This document shows positions 51,037 to 61,957 of a DNA stretch of 64,000 bases, one piece after another. The first letter of the stretch is position 1, and the number at the start of each line of letters is the position of its first letter. The translations under genes were made by a program, and so were the position numbers. Location: assembly GCF_000517545.1 (NCBI RefSeq), contig NZ_BAIV01000006.1:143879-207878 (forward strand), in the 5' to 3' direction. The notes below the pieces were generated by a model that did no database searches, was not told the origin of the DNA, and saw only the letters and a program-made list of their open reading frames with translations. The DNA comes from Bacteroides reticulotermitis JCM 10512. Lineage in GTDB: Bacteria; Bacteroidota; Bacteroidia; Bacteroidales; Bacteroidaceae.

Positions 51037-54000
51037 ATGTACCAACGAATCCTATATATACTGTTTATTCTATATATCTACAGCATGAGCTGTATGGTGT
51101 ATGGACAAAAAGCAAACTACCAACAATTTGACAATATCTATCTCGGAGCCGAAGCGTCTGTCATCAGTTGCTTCCTGCAAGATAGTGAAGGGCTGATATG
51201 GATCGGTTCCAACAAAGGATTGTTCAGTTACGACGGATATTCGTCGCAGCAGCATTTCACGTACGGCGAGCATAGCAACACCCGAATTTATTGCGGCGTA
51301 ATTGTCAACCACACCTATTTATATCTGGGAACGGACAACGGGGTACTTGTTTATAACTACAAGACCGATAAATACGAACATCCGCAAACCGATTTCCCCA
51401 CCGATGTACGCACCATGACGTTGCAGGGAGACACACTTTGGATCGGTTCGTTGAACGGGTTGTATGCTTATCAGCTCCAAAGCCGACATTTAAGCCTCTT
51501 CGATACCCGCCACAACGGCTTGCCGCACAACACCATCTACTCAACTCTTAAAACCCAAAACAACCGGTTGTACGTAGGAACATACAACGGCTTATGCCGC
51601 TTCAACCCGTCTGATAAAACCTTCCAGCGCATCCCCCTACCCGTCAACCGGAGCCAGAATAACTTATTCGTCAATTCCCTGCTAGAGGACAGCACCCGGC
51701 AATGCATATGGATAGGTACGGAAGGTTATCTTTTCCGGTACACCCCGGCAACGGGCGAGATGAAGCAGATAGATGCTTTCCACAACAACTCGATCAAATC
51801 GCTGGCCTTGGACGGAAGCGGCGAGCTATTGGCGGGAACCGACAACGGACTCTATGTCTATCGCACCGAATCAGGAAGTTTACAACATATCATACACGAT
51901 TCGCGCAACATCCAGTCGCTCACCAATAACATCATCTGGAATATATACACCGATCAGAATCGCAACATTTGGTTGGGTACGGATTACGGTATTTCACTTT
52001 CGCGCTACAACAGTGCCTTGCAGCATATTCCTATTTCCCAAATCACCGGAACGGGCGACGGCAACCAGTTCTATTCGCTGTTTCGCGATTCCAAAGGGTT
52101 GTATTGGTTCGGGGGGACCAACGGCTTGATCCGCTTTGTCAGCCCACAGGGAAACCAGCACGATGCCATCTGGTATAAAATGGGAAACGAGACCTATCCC
52201 CTACCGCACAACCGCATCCGCCACATTTACGAAGACAGAGAACACCAACTCTGGATAGCCACCGACGGAAGCATCAATCGCTATGACTACGCAAGCCGCC
52301 AATTTGTACACTATAACATTGTAGACAAAACCGGGGCATACAACGCCAACTGGTCGTATTATATGTTCGAAGATGCCGACGGCAAGCTGTGGATTGCTAC
52401 TTGTCTGGGTGGGATTTTTGTGGTGGATAAGCAGCAATTAATCCGCTCCAAGGCCGACAAATACGTAGCCGAGCAAAATTACTCGCTCCAGAATGGCCTT
52501 TCGGGTATGTTTATCAATCAAATCATTCCCGACCGTGAAGGCAACGTATGGGTGTTACTCTACAACAGCACAGGATTGGATAAGATCAACCCGCGCACCC
52601 AAAAAGTCACCCGGCTGTTTGCCAAAGAACTAAGCGGAGAGAAAGCACCCAACTACCTCCTGTGTGATGATGAAGGTATGCTTTGGGCAGGCTACAACGG
52701 CGGTGTGATGCGGATCAACCCCCAAGACGACAGTGCAAAGACTGTTGCCTTTGGCAGTTTTGGAAGTAATGAGATCCTGTCGATGGCTTCGATCAAGAAT
52801 CATATTTGGGTTTCTACCACCAACGGGCTTTGGATTATCGACCGGCAAACGCTGGATGCCCGTCAGCAGAACATGACCGACAAGCGTTTCACGAGTTTGC
52901 TATTCGACTCCATAGACGGCAACATTTACCTAGCGGAGCCGATGGCTTTGCCATAACGAATCCGGACATACTGACGAGCAAGCAACCGGAAAAGCCGATC
53001 CTCCTGACCGCCCTATACATCAACAACCAGCTGGTCACTCCTCTCAACCGGGAAGATATAGTCAACATCCGATACACCCATGCAATCGAGTTGGCGTACA
53101 ATCAGAACAACCTGGCTTTCGATGTTTCCGACCTGCCTTACTCACTGGAGGAGAAAAACAATTTCGTCTACCGGCTGGAAGGAATGGACAAAGAGTGGAA
53201 TATGCTGAAGCCAAATACCAACCGCATCACATACAGCAACCTCGGCTACGGAGACTATCAGCTGATCATCAGCAAATTGGAAAAGAGCGGGCTACCTTCC
53301 GAGCATCCTTACATCCTTCACATCAAGATTCTCCCACCCTGGTACTATACCGTTTGGGCTAAAATCTGTTACGCGCTCCTATTGCTCAGTCTGGTTGCCT
53401 GGACGATAAACTTCTTCCGCGTAAAAAGCCGGTTAAAGATGGAACGGATGGAGAAAGAAAAAATACTCGAGCAATCAAGGCAGAAGATGGCTTTCTTCAC
53501 CAACCTTTCCAATGAGCTTAAAACACCTCTTAGCGGAATTATCGCACCGATAAGCCAACTGCTACCTGTAGCCGGAGAAGCTAGTGACAAACATACATTG
53601 GAAGAAGTACAGCGCAACGCGATGAAGATCAACTCGCTCATTCATCAGGTGCTCAACTTCAACCGGATAGAGAGCAACGAAGATTCTCTCCTTATTATAT
53701 CGCGTATCGAGCTGGTATCGTTCTGCCGCAGCTTGTTCTCTGTACATGCCGAGAATACGCAGCTGACATTTCATTTTGAAGCTAACAAAGCGAAGATTTA
53801 TGCCGATATGGACGCCATCAAACTGGGAGTCATTCTGGACAACCTGTTATCCAATGCGGTAAAATTCACACCCGAAGGGGGATTGTCCGCTTCTCACTTC
53901 TATACCATTCAGAATCCGAGCTATTGGATATATGCGTATCAGACAGTGGTATAGGCATACCTCAGCAGGATATTCCGTATATATTCCAGCGCTTCTATCA

Positions 54001-54564
54001 ATCACCACACACAGGAATAAAGAAAGAAGGAACTGGAATCGGCCTCTATCTGGTGAAAACTTACACGGAACTGCACGGTGGTACATGACCGGAGTTACTT
54101 CCGAGGAAGGTAAAGGAACATCCATCGGCCTGAGTATTCCGATAGCCGCCTCAGCCGAAGAAGAAGTTCAGGTTACGGCTCCTACGAAAAAAGAGTTGGA
54201 GTCGCTCCCGGTGCTCAAACCGATTGAAGCAGAATCACTCGACGAGAAATTCTTGTCGAATATTATCCGGCTGATCGAAGACCATCTTTCCGACGCTGAC
54301 CTGAATGTAAACGCGCTATGCGAACTATCCGGCATCAGCAACAAACAGATCTACCGAAAGGTGAAACAACTGACCGGCATGTCTCCGGTGGAATACATCA
54401 AATCGATCCGCATGAAAAAGGCCGCAATGCTGTTGCAGCAAAAGAAATTCACGGTTGCCGAAGTGATGTATATGGTAGGCTTTTCCAATCACTCTTATTT
54501 CTCCAAATGTTTTCAGGCGGAGTTTGGCAAAACGCCTCGGCAGTACTTGAATGAGGAGTCATAA
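51037..54564 (+). CDS. degenerate hybrid two-component regulator: propeller sensor, His-less kinase, no receiver, AraC HTH (three frameshifts)
   Basis: Order: signal peptide, two-component propeller repeats (about 25-640), Y_Y_Y domain (YRLEGMDKEWNMLKPN), transmembrane helix (~775-800), a HisKA-like domain, HATPase (DNLLSNAVKFTPEGG, SDSGIGIP, GTGIGLYLVK), then directly AraC HTH (SNKQIYRKVKQLTG, VGFSNHSYFSKCF). The H-box reads FFTNLSNELKTPL: Asn (AAT at 53512) where the phospho-acceptor His belongs. Only ~45 residues separate HATPase and HTH, so no receiver domain fits. Breaks near 52933 (lost G), 53877-53881 (five G for six) and ~54083 are repaired to 1176 residues. By position it resembles the galactan regulator BT4673. 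Confidence 0.85.
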
Positions 54565-54617
54565 GTAGTTTCCGAAGGCTTTCGTCCTAATTTTATCCTT
54601 ATATGTCCAATCTGTGC

Positions 54618-54648
54618 TTTCACCAAAAGTATGGGTGGGCTATCTTTG
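54618..54648 (+). promoter_or_regulatory. promoter of the GH5-like/SusC operon
   Basis: TATCTTTG (54641-54648) fits TAnnTTTG; TTTC (54618-54621) lies 19 bp upstream, close to the TTTG -33 element. The start codon is at 54680. A sensible start point for the galactan-type PUL transcript. Confidence 0.55.
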
Positions 54649-54679
54649 CCTTTGTTATTAAACCGCAAAATTTGATGGC

Positions 54680-57295
54680 ATGAAAAAACAGCTTATTCTT
54701 ACCTGCATCTGCATCCTATTCTCCTTTGTTTCGGGCAAGGGGCAATCGACGAAGACAGCAACTATCTATATAGACAGCAAAGGAGTTATGCGTTGGAGCG
54801 ACACCCGACACGAAGCTTCCTTCTTCGGTGTGAACTACACGCCTCCTTTTGCGCACGCCTACCGGGCAATCGGCTATTTGGGCTTAGACCACAAAGCCGC
54901 CATAGATAAAGATGTATATCACTTCGCACGTTTAGGCTTCAATGCATACCGCGTCCACTTATGGGATGTGGAGCTGACAGACGGTAAAGGTAATCTGCTC
55001 GGAAACGAACATCTCGATTTATTGGATTATCTGATAGCCAAGCTAAAAGAGCGTAACATACATATTGTAATTACCGCGCAAACGAATTTCGGCAACGGCT
55101 ATCCGGAGCGCAATATCCCCACCGGAGGATTCTCGTATAAATATGATAAATGCAACATGCACGCCAATCCGGAGGCTATTGCCGCCCAGGAAACGTATTT
55201 GCGCCAACTGGTGCAGCACACCAATCCGTATACGGGAAGTGCTTACAAAGACGATCCGGCCATTATAGGCTTCGAGGTGAACAATGAACCTTGTCACTCG
55301 GGAACGAAGGAGGAGGTGAAAGCCTACATCAACCGAATGTTGAAAGCACTCCATGATGCCGGCAACCGGAAACCTGTATTTTATAATGTAAGCCACAACG
55401 AATATGTGGTCGATGCCTATTACGAAACGGCTGTGCAGGGAACAACTTATCAGTGGTACCCCATCGGTCTGGTTTCGGGACAGACGCAAGAGGGTAATTT
55501 CCTTCCGTACGTCGACCGTTACGACATACCTTTTGCCAACGTGAAAGGCTTCAACACCAAAGCTCGCATGGTGTATGAGTTCGATCCGGCGGACATTATG
55601 TATTCGTATATGTATCCGGCCATGGTACGCACTTTCCGCACAGCAGGCTTTCAGTGGATTACCCAGTTTGCTTACGACCCCATAGACATTGCATATGCCA
55701 ATACGGAGTATCAGACTCACTTCCTGAATCTGGCTTATACCCCACACAAAGCGATCAGTATGAAAATAGCCGCCGAGGCTGCTCAAGTACTAAAGAGAGG
55801 AGAATCTTACGGAAGCTATCCGCAGGACACCTTATTTGGCAATGGCTTCCGGGTGAGCTACAACGATGATTTGAGCGAGTGGAACAACGGTACCAAGTTC
55901 TACTACTCCAATTCCACACGCACCCAACCTAAAGATGCGTCCCGGCTAGAATCTGTTGCCGGATGCGGACATTCGCCGGTTGTTAGTTACGAGGGTACGG
56001 GTGCTTACTTTATCGATCGGTTGGAATCCGGCGTATGGCGTTTGGAAGTAATGCCGGATGCGGTAGTTGTCAACGACCCGTTTGCCAAACCTTCTCTGCA
56101 AAAAGAAGTAGTTGCCATCGCTCACGGGAGCTGGGACCTGACTTTACGCTTACCCGACCTAGGCACTACCTTCAGTGTCTTGGCTATTGATCGAGACAAT
56201 CAACGCGCAGAAGGCGTATCGACAAACGGAACCATCGCAGCTCTTCGCCCGGGCGTTTACTTGCTGAAACGCCAAGGTGTGAATCCGGTACACGCGTGGA
56301 GTTCCGACTCTTCATGGGGTAACATCCGGATAGGAGAATATGTGGCTCCGGTTGCACGAAGCAATTCGTATAAAGTGACTCACAAGCCGGCAGCAACCGT
56401 TGAAGCCGGACAACCATTCGTAATCAACGCAGAGGTGGTAGGTCCGAGCATTCCGGACTCTGTCATTATCTATACAGATAAAATATCTTTTTGGAACGAA
56501 CATAATCCGTACATAAAGATGAAACGCATGAGCGGCTACAGGTATCAGGCAACCGTACCGGCCGCGGAAATGGTAGAAGGTTGTTTCAGGTATAACATCA
56601 TCGTCTGTCGGGGCGACAGCATCCGCACCTATCCCGGAGTAACCGGAGAATGTTCTGCGGGCATAAGCGGTAACCCACTGGATTGGAACTTCACTTCCAC
56701 CCGGTATTGGGAAACTCAGGCTGTCGCTCCGGGTAGTGTGATCGGGTTACTAACCGTGACCGATTCATACAGCCACACAGAAGCTTACACGCTACCGGAA
56801 TGGAGTTCCATTCAACGTACCTTGTTAGATGCTTCACCTGTAGAAAAGCCGCTGCTACGATTCAGTTTCACTTCCAAGCAGTCCAATCCGGTATACTTTC
56901 TACGTACACTAGTCAAATCAACGGTAGCGGAACGAAAAGAGAAGTTGAAAAGCTGTACAACGCTTTGCATCCGCATCAATCCGCATAAGGCGATTCCCCT
57001 AGATTTCCGGGCAGGCTTTATCAGTTCAGACGGCTATACGTACAAGGCAGTGAGCACATCGATCCCGGCAGACGGAATTATCCGAATACCGCTCAAGGAG
57101 TTGCAGCAAACGCGAACAGCACTGCTACCGGTGCCTTATCCGACTTTCTTGCAACAATACTTTACCCCGTCTACCGACATTCCTTTCTCGATAGAGAAAA
57201 TAGAGAAACTGGAGATCTCTTTCTCTGCCACACCGGAAGAGATCGACAACCGAAAGCCGGTGGAAATAGAATTGGGAAATGTGTGGCTGGAATAA
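54680..57295 (+). CDS. secreted GH5-like (clan A) glycoside hydrolase of the galactan-type PUL
   Basis: 871 residues with a signal peptide. A TIM-barrel domain (about 30-400) has GFEVNNEP with probable acid/base Glu203 and MVYEFDPADI with probable nucleophile Glu300, spaced as in clan A enzymes. After it come beta-sandwich domains (about 420-870), including a stretch (KPVEIELGNVWLE end) resembling a carbohydrate-binding fold. I cannot assign a CAZy family securely; GH5 or a GH5/GH2-like family is most likely, and beta-galactanase or galactosidase activity is inferred only from context. First gene of the operon, 63 bp before SusC. Confidence 0.7.
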   Translation: MKKQLILTCICILFSFVSGKGQSTKTATIYIDSKGVMRWSDTRHEASFFGVNYTPPFAHAYRAIGYLGLDHKAAIDKDVYHFARLGFNAYRVHLWDVELTDGKGNLLGNEHLDLLDYLIAKLKERNIHIVITAQTNFGNGYPERNIPTGGFSYKYDKCNMHANPEAIAAQETYLRQLVQHTNPYTGSAYKDDPAIIGFEVNNEPCHSGTKEEVKAYINRMLKALHDAGNRKPVFYNVSHNEYVVDAYYETAVQGTTYQWYPIGLVSGQTQEGNFLPYVDRYDIPFANVKGFNTKARMVYEFDPADIMYSYMYPAMVRTFRTAGFQWITQFAYDPIDIAYANTEYQTHFLNLAYTPHKAISMKIAAEAAQVLKRGESYGSYPQDTLFGNGFRVSYNDDLSEWNNGTKFYYSNSTRTQPKDASRLESVAGCGHSPVVSYEGTGAYFIDRLESGVWRLEVMPDAVVVNDPFAKPSLQKEVVAIAHGSWDLTLRLPDLGTTFSVLAIDRDNQRAEGVSTNGTIAALRPGVYLLKRQGVNPVHAWSSDSSWGNIRIGEYVAPVARSNSYKVTHKPAATVEAGQPFVINAEVVGPSIPDSVIIYTDKISFWNEHNPYIKMKRMSGYRYQATVPAAEMVEGCFRYNIIVCRGDSIRTYPGVTGECSAGISGNPLDWNFTSTRYWETQAVAPGSVIGLLTVTDSYSHTEAYTLPEWSSIQRTLLDASPVEKPLLRFSFTSKQSNPVYFLRTLVKSTVAERKEKLKSCTTLCIRINPHKAIPLDFRAGFISSDGYTYKAVSTSIPADGIIRIPLKELQQTRTALLPVPYPTFLQQYFTPSTDIPFSIEKIEKLEISFSATPEEIDNRKPVEIELGNVWLE

Positions 57296-57357
57296 GCTTT
57301 CGAATATAGCATACTAAGAAATACCATAAAAAACGATTATTCAATAACACAGTAATT

Positions 57358-60335
57358 ATGAACAGTAACATCTTAAATCTACGCCATCTGGCTGTATTCC
57401 TTATGTTGTGTACAACACTCATAGGTACTACAGTCTCCGCCTTTGCCCAACAACAGGCAGGAGGCAAACAAATCACAGGGCAAGTGATTGATGAGAACAA
57501 AGAACCCATGATTGGAGTAAGTATCCTTATCGTGGGCACATCTCAGGGAACAGTGACTGATTTCGACGGCAACTATACATTGGTAGTACCTAAAGCCAAT
57601 AAAACGTTGCAGTTCTCGTATGTCGGTTACGTAACGCAAACTGTTGCTATGCCGACTAGCGGCAACGTGCTGAACATCCAGATGAAGAGCGACTCGCAGC
57701 TATTAAGCGATGTGGTTGTTATCGGATACGGTACGCAACGAAAAAGTGATTTAACCGGCTCCGTGACCAATGTCAGCAGCAAAGACTTCAATATGGCTGG
57801 TAAGTTCGCCCGAGCAACTAATCAACGGAAAGATATCCGGCGTACAGATTATGTCCAACAGTGGTTCGCCTACTGCGGGCAGCACGATCCGCATCCGTGG
57901 AGGTGCCTCTCTAAACGCCAGTAACGATCCACTGATTGTTTTAGACGGCGTTCCACTGGAACAAGGGGGTATCAGCGGAAACGACAACAACTTCATGAGC
58001 CTCATCAACCCGAACGATATCGAAAGCATGACCATCCTCAAAGATGCTTCATCAACGGCGATCTACGGTTCGCGAGCATCAAACGGGGTTATCCTCATTA
58101 CGACTAAAAAAGGAACTTCCGACCAACTGAAAGTAACATTCAGCACCACCAACTCCATACAAACCCGTACGAAGTTGGCCGATATGCTGAGCTATAATCA
58201 GTTCGTCAATACCATCCGCACAGAAGGAACGGCCGCTCAACAAGCTTTATTGGGTACCGCACGAACCAACTGGAACGATGAGATTTACCAAAACGCTTTC
58301 GGTACTGACAACAACCTGAGCGTTGCCGGTAAGATAGCTCCCAATTGGCCGTTCCGTGTATCGGTGGGTTACTACAACCAAAGTGGTTTACTCCGTACGG
58401 ATAAAGCGGAACGCTACACGGGAAGCATCAACCTGAGCCCCTCTTTCTTTGACGATCATCTCAAGGTGAACGTAAATGCCAAAGGGTCTATCAACAACAA
58501 CGACTTCGCCAACTCCGAAGCTATCTGGGCGGCTTCAACTATGAATCCGACTGTTCCGGTCTATTCCGGTTCGGATGCTTTCGGTGGTTATACCGAAGCG
58601 GTCGACAATACGGGTGCGCCTGTCAACGGTGCCGTATTGAACCCGCTAGGCTTACTAAAGATGAATAATTCCGGCAGTAATATTCGCCGTTTCATTGGTA
58701 ACATCGACGCTGATTACCGGGTACATTTCTTCCCGGATCTGAAACTGCACGCAACCTTAGGCTACGACTACGCACAAGGCAAAGGTAGTGTATACGTACC
58801 GGCGGAAGCTGCGCAGAACTATACAGTCTCCGGATTGAACTATCAATACGGACCGCAGAAGAAAGAGAATAGGCTGTTGACGCTATATGCCAACTACAAT
58901 AAATTCGTAGAATCAATAAAGAGTAGCTTTGATGTAACTGCCGGTTATGATTATCAATACTGGAAAGCTACCGCACCGCTCTACACGGAACAGAATACGC
59001 TAGGCGATATTCAAAAGACTTCTAAAGCAACAGATGAGCGTCACGTATTGCTATCGTACTACGGACGTTTGAATTATTCGTTCGACTCTCGCTATATGCT
59101 TACGGCTACAATGCGTCGGGATGCAACATCACGCTTCGCCAAGAATGTGCGTTGGGGTACTTTCCCATCGCTCGCTTTGGGCTGGAGAGTTACAGAGGAG
59201 TCATTCCTGAAAGACAATCAGGTGTTGAGCAACCTGAAACTACGTGCGAGCTATGGGGTAACGGGGCAGCAAGACGGTATCGGTAACTACAATTATCTCC
59301 CGATCTATACCGGAAGTCAGAACGGTGCCGAGGCAAGCATGGGCAACGAATACATTCACACGTATCGCCCGAGTTCCTATGTACCGGACCTGAAATGGGA
59401 AACTACTACTTCGTGGAACATCGGTTTCGACTTCGGTTTTCTAAAAGACCGCATTACCGGTAGCTTCGACTATTACACGCGCAAAACAAAGGATTTGATT
59501 GCTACAGTACCTGCTGCTGCCGGAACTACTTTCGACCGGAACATAACGACTAACGTTGGAAATGTAGACAGCCAAGGTATTGAGTTCAGTTTGAACGCAT
59601 CGCCCATACAGACCGAAGATTGGAAGTGGGATGTCAGCTTCAACATGACTTGGCAGAAGATGAAAGTGAAAAACCTTTCACTGACAGCCGGAGCCGCTGC
59701 GACCAATACATCGGTAGGGCCTTACATCGACAGTTATCAGGTACAGACTCTGACCGAAGCTATGCGCCGTACATGTTTTATGTGTATCACCAACTGTATG
59801 ATGAGAAAACCGGCAAGCCGGTAGAAGGGGCTTATCTCGACCTCGACGGGGACGGGCAAATCAATTCGTCCGATTTATATCGCTACCACTCTCCTGCTCC
59901 CGATTATATATTCGGCTTCAGCACTTCTTTGCAATGGAAAAAGTGGACACTCAGCACAAGCTTACGTGCCAATGTAGCAATTATGTGTATAATGCCATGG
60001 CTATGAATACAGGTGCCTGGGAAACGGTAAGCTACAACTCGTACCAACTGAATAACTTATCGACCAGTTATCTGAACACGGGATTCAAGTCTCGTCAGTA
60101 TTTGTCCGATCATTATGTGGAGAACGCCTCTTTCCTGAAAATGGATAACTTGTCGCTGGGATATAACTTCGGCAAAATCTACAGAGGATGTAGCCTGAAT
60201 GTAAGTGCCATGGTTCAGAACGTATTCTGCATCACCAATTATAGCGGTGTAGATCCCGAAGTTCCCAATGGAATCGACCGTTCTTTCTATCCGCGCCCAC
60301 GTACATATTCTATCAACGTAGGTTTCAACTTCTAA
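57358..60335 (+). CDS. SusC-family TonB-dependent importer of the galactan-type PUL (three frameshifts)
   Basis: Signal peptide, carboxypeptidase-regulatory-like domain (ITGQVIDENKEPMIGVSILI), plug (IRIRGGASLNASNDPLIVL), barrel and terminal YSINVGFNF. The gene is cut in three places. Near 57794-57796 the frame changes between FNMG and LVSSPEQLINGK (one extra or two lost bases). At about 59759 GAAGCTATG should read GAAGGCTATG (TEGYAPYMFYVY). At 59979-59980 GCAATTATG should read GCAAATTATG (ANVANYVYNAMAM). Repaired length is about 993 residues. It pairs with the SusD 19 bp downstream. No STN domain. Confidence 0.87.
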
Positions 60336-60354
60336 TTATTAAAACGAGCCAATT

Positions 60355-61932
60355 ATGAAAAAGATATATTATACAGCCCTATTCTTTTGCAGCACTTTAT
60401 TGCTGGCATCTTGCATAGGCGATTTGGATCAATATCCGCATGAAGACGAAACGGCTTCGACGATATATACCAGCGCTGGGAATTACAAAGCAGTACTGGG
60501 CAAGATTTATGCTTCGATGGTCACTACCGGACAAGAGAAAAACGGCAGCAATGACCTAAGTAGTAACAGCGGGCAGGATTATATGCGTTGCTTCTTCAAT
60601 TTACAGGAAGCCGGAACTGACGAAGTCGCTTCGACTTGGTTGTCGGGTGACAACGTTACCGGGCTGACTTACCTGCGCTGGGATGCCAACGACCCTTGGG
60701 TATCGGATATGTATTACCGTATTTACTACAACATCGCCTTGTGCAATGAGTTCCTCCGCAATGCCACCGATGAGAAGCTGGCACGCTTCAGCGAAGAGGA
60801 ACAGACTGAAATTCGTCATTATCGGGCCGAAGCTCGTTTCATGCGTGCGTTGTTCTACTACCATGCACTCGACTTGTTCCGCAACATTCCGTTCATCACC
60901 GAGAATGACCCTACTGTGGGCTACTTGCCTCCCCGTTATACGGCTACGCAGATATTCAGCTATATCGAGAGCGAGCTAACCGGCATCGTGAGCGATATGC
61001 TCAACAAAGCGGATTGCCCCTACGGACGGGCTTCTCAGGGAGCAGCTTATACCCTGTTGGCCAAACTTTATTTGAATGCGCAAGTATATATCAATGCGCC
61101 TAAATACACGGAGTGCATCACAGCTTGCCAAAATGCGATTAAACAAGGGTATTCACTGGAAGATGATTACGCGAAACTCTTCAATGCCGACAATGACAAG
61201 CGGACAGCGAACGAGATAATTTTCACCTTGCCGGTGGATGCTGTACACACGGTTTCATGGGGTTCCTCCACATATATCGTGTGTGGTGCGGTAAGTAATA
61301 CCTCCGACGAGCAAAAGCCTGAAGACTATGGAGTGAAGAGCGGCTGGGGAATGTTCCGCGTGCGTGGAGAGGTTCCGGCCTTGTTTACAGGTGTCGACGA
61401 TCAGCGTTATATGTTCTTCACCGATGGGCAAACACAGTACCTCGACAAAATTGACGATCAATCGAACGGCTTCTTTGTAACCAAATGGACTAACCTGACG
61501 GATGCCGGAGAAACGGCTTCGAACACGGCAGAAGGTGGTGTGAATACCGACTACCCCTTGTTCCGCCTGGCGGATGTGTACCTGATGATGGCCGAAGCCG
61601 TAGTGCGTGGCGGATCAGGTAGCGACAGGGCAACCGTACTCGGCTATATCAACGATCTGCAAAGACGTGCATACGGTAATGATAATCATAAGAAGGAGGA
61701 TGCAGACTTGACCGAAACTTTCATACTCAAGGAACGTGCCCGTGAATTGTATTGGGAAGGGTATCGCCGCACGGATCTCATCCGCTTCGGCAGCTTTACG
61801 ACCGATAAATATCTGTGGCAATGGAAAGGTGGAGAAAAGGGTGGCACAGCTGTGAACAGTAAGTATAATATCTACCCGATACCAACAACTGAACTGACTG
61901 CCAATCCGAACTTGTACAATGAAAATTATTAA
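60355..61932 (+). CDS. SusD-family outer-membrane glycan-binding lipoprotein (galactan-type PUL)
   Basis: 525 residues, intact. Lipobox LLASC; RAEARFMRALFYYHALDLF in the helical scaffold; FILKERARELYWEGYRRTDLIRFG near the C-terminus; tail ELTANPNLYNENY. It partners the preceding SusC in capture of galacto-oligosaccharides if the PUL assignment is right. It is not closely similar to the two PUL X SusD proteins. Confidence 0.95.
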   Translation: MKKIYYTALFFCSTLLLASCIGDLDQYPHEDETASTIYTSAGNYKAVLGKIYASMVTTGQEKNGSNDLSSNSGQDYMRCFFNLQEAGTDEVASTWLSGDNVTGLTYLRWDANDPWVSDMYYRIYYNIALCNEFLRNATDEKLARFSEEEQTEIRHYRAEARFMRALFYYHALDLFRNIPFITENDPTVGYLPPRYTATQIFSYIESELTGIVSDMLNKADCPYGRASQGAAYTLLAKLYLNAQVYINAPKYTECITACQNAIKQGYSLEDDYAKLFNADNDKRTANEIIFTLPVDAVHTVSWGSSTYIVCGAVSNTSDEQKPEDYGVKSGWGMFRVRGEVPALFTGVDDQRYMFFTDGQTQYLDKIDDQSNGFFVTKWTNLTDAGETASNTAEGGVNTDYPLFRLADVYLMMAEAVVRGGSGSDRATVLGYINDLQRRAYGNDNHKKEDADLTETFILKERARELYWEGYRRTDLIRFGSFTTDKYLWQWKGGEKGGTAVNSKYNIYPIPTTELTANPNLYNENY

Positions 61933-61957
61933 TCATCCTCTAATACAAACAACAGAT

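Noticed and set aside
53877..53881. Programmed frameshifting at the G run in the HTCS-like gene
   Set aside because: No slippery heptamer plus downstream structure is evident, and two other indels in the same gene would need separate explanations; sequence error is simpler.
52806..53954. Split HTCS-like frames as a natural two-protein sensor/kinase system
   Set aside because: The Y_Y_Y domain continues directly across the break at 52933 once one G is added, and no start site or leader separates the parts.
59620..60006. Short overlapping frames in the SusC region (57358-60335) as separate genes
   Set aside because: Each contains a segment of one continuous SusC protein; conserved motifs carry on across the breaks, so they are frameshift fragments.
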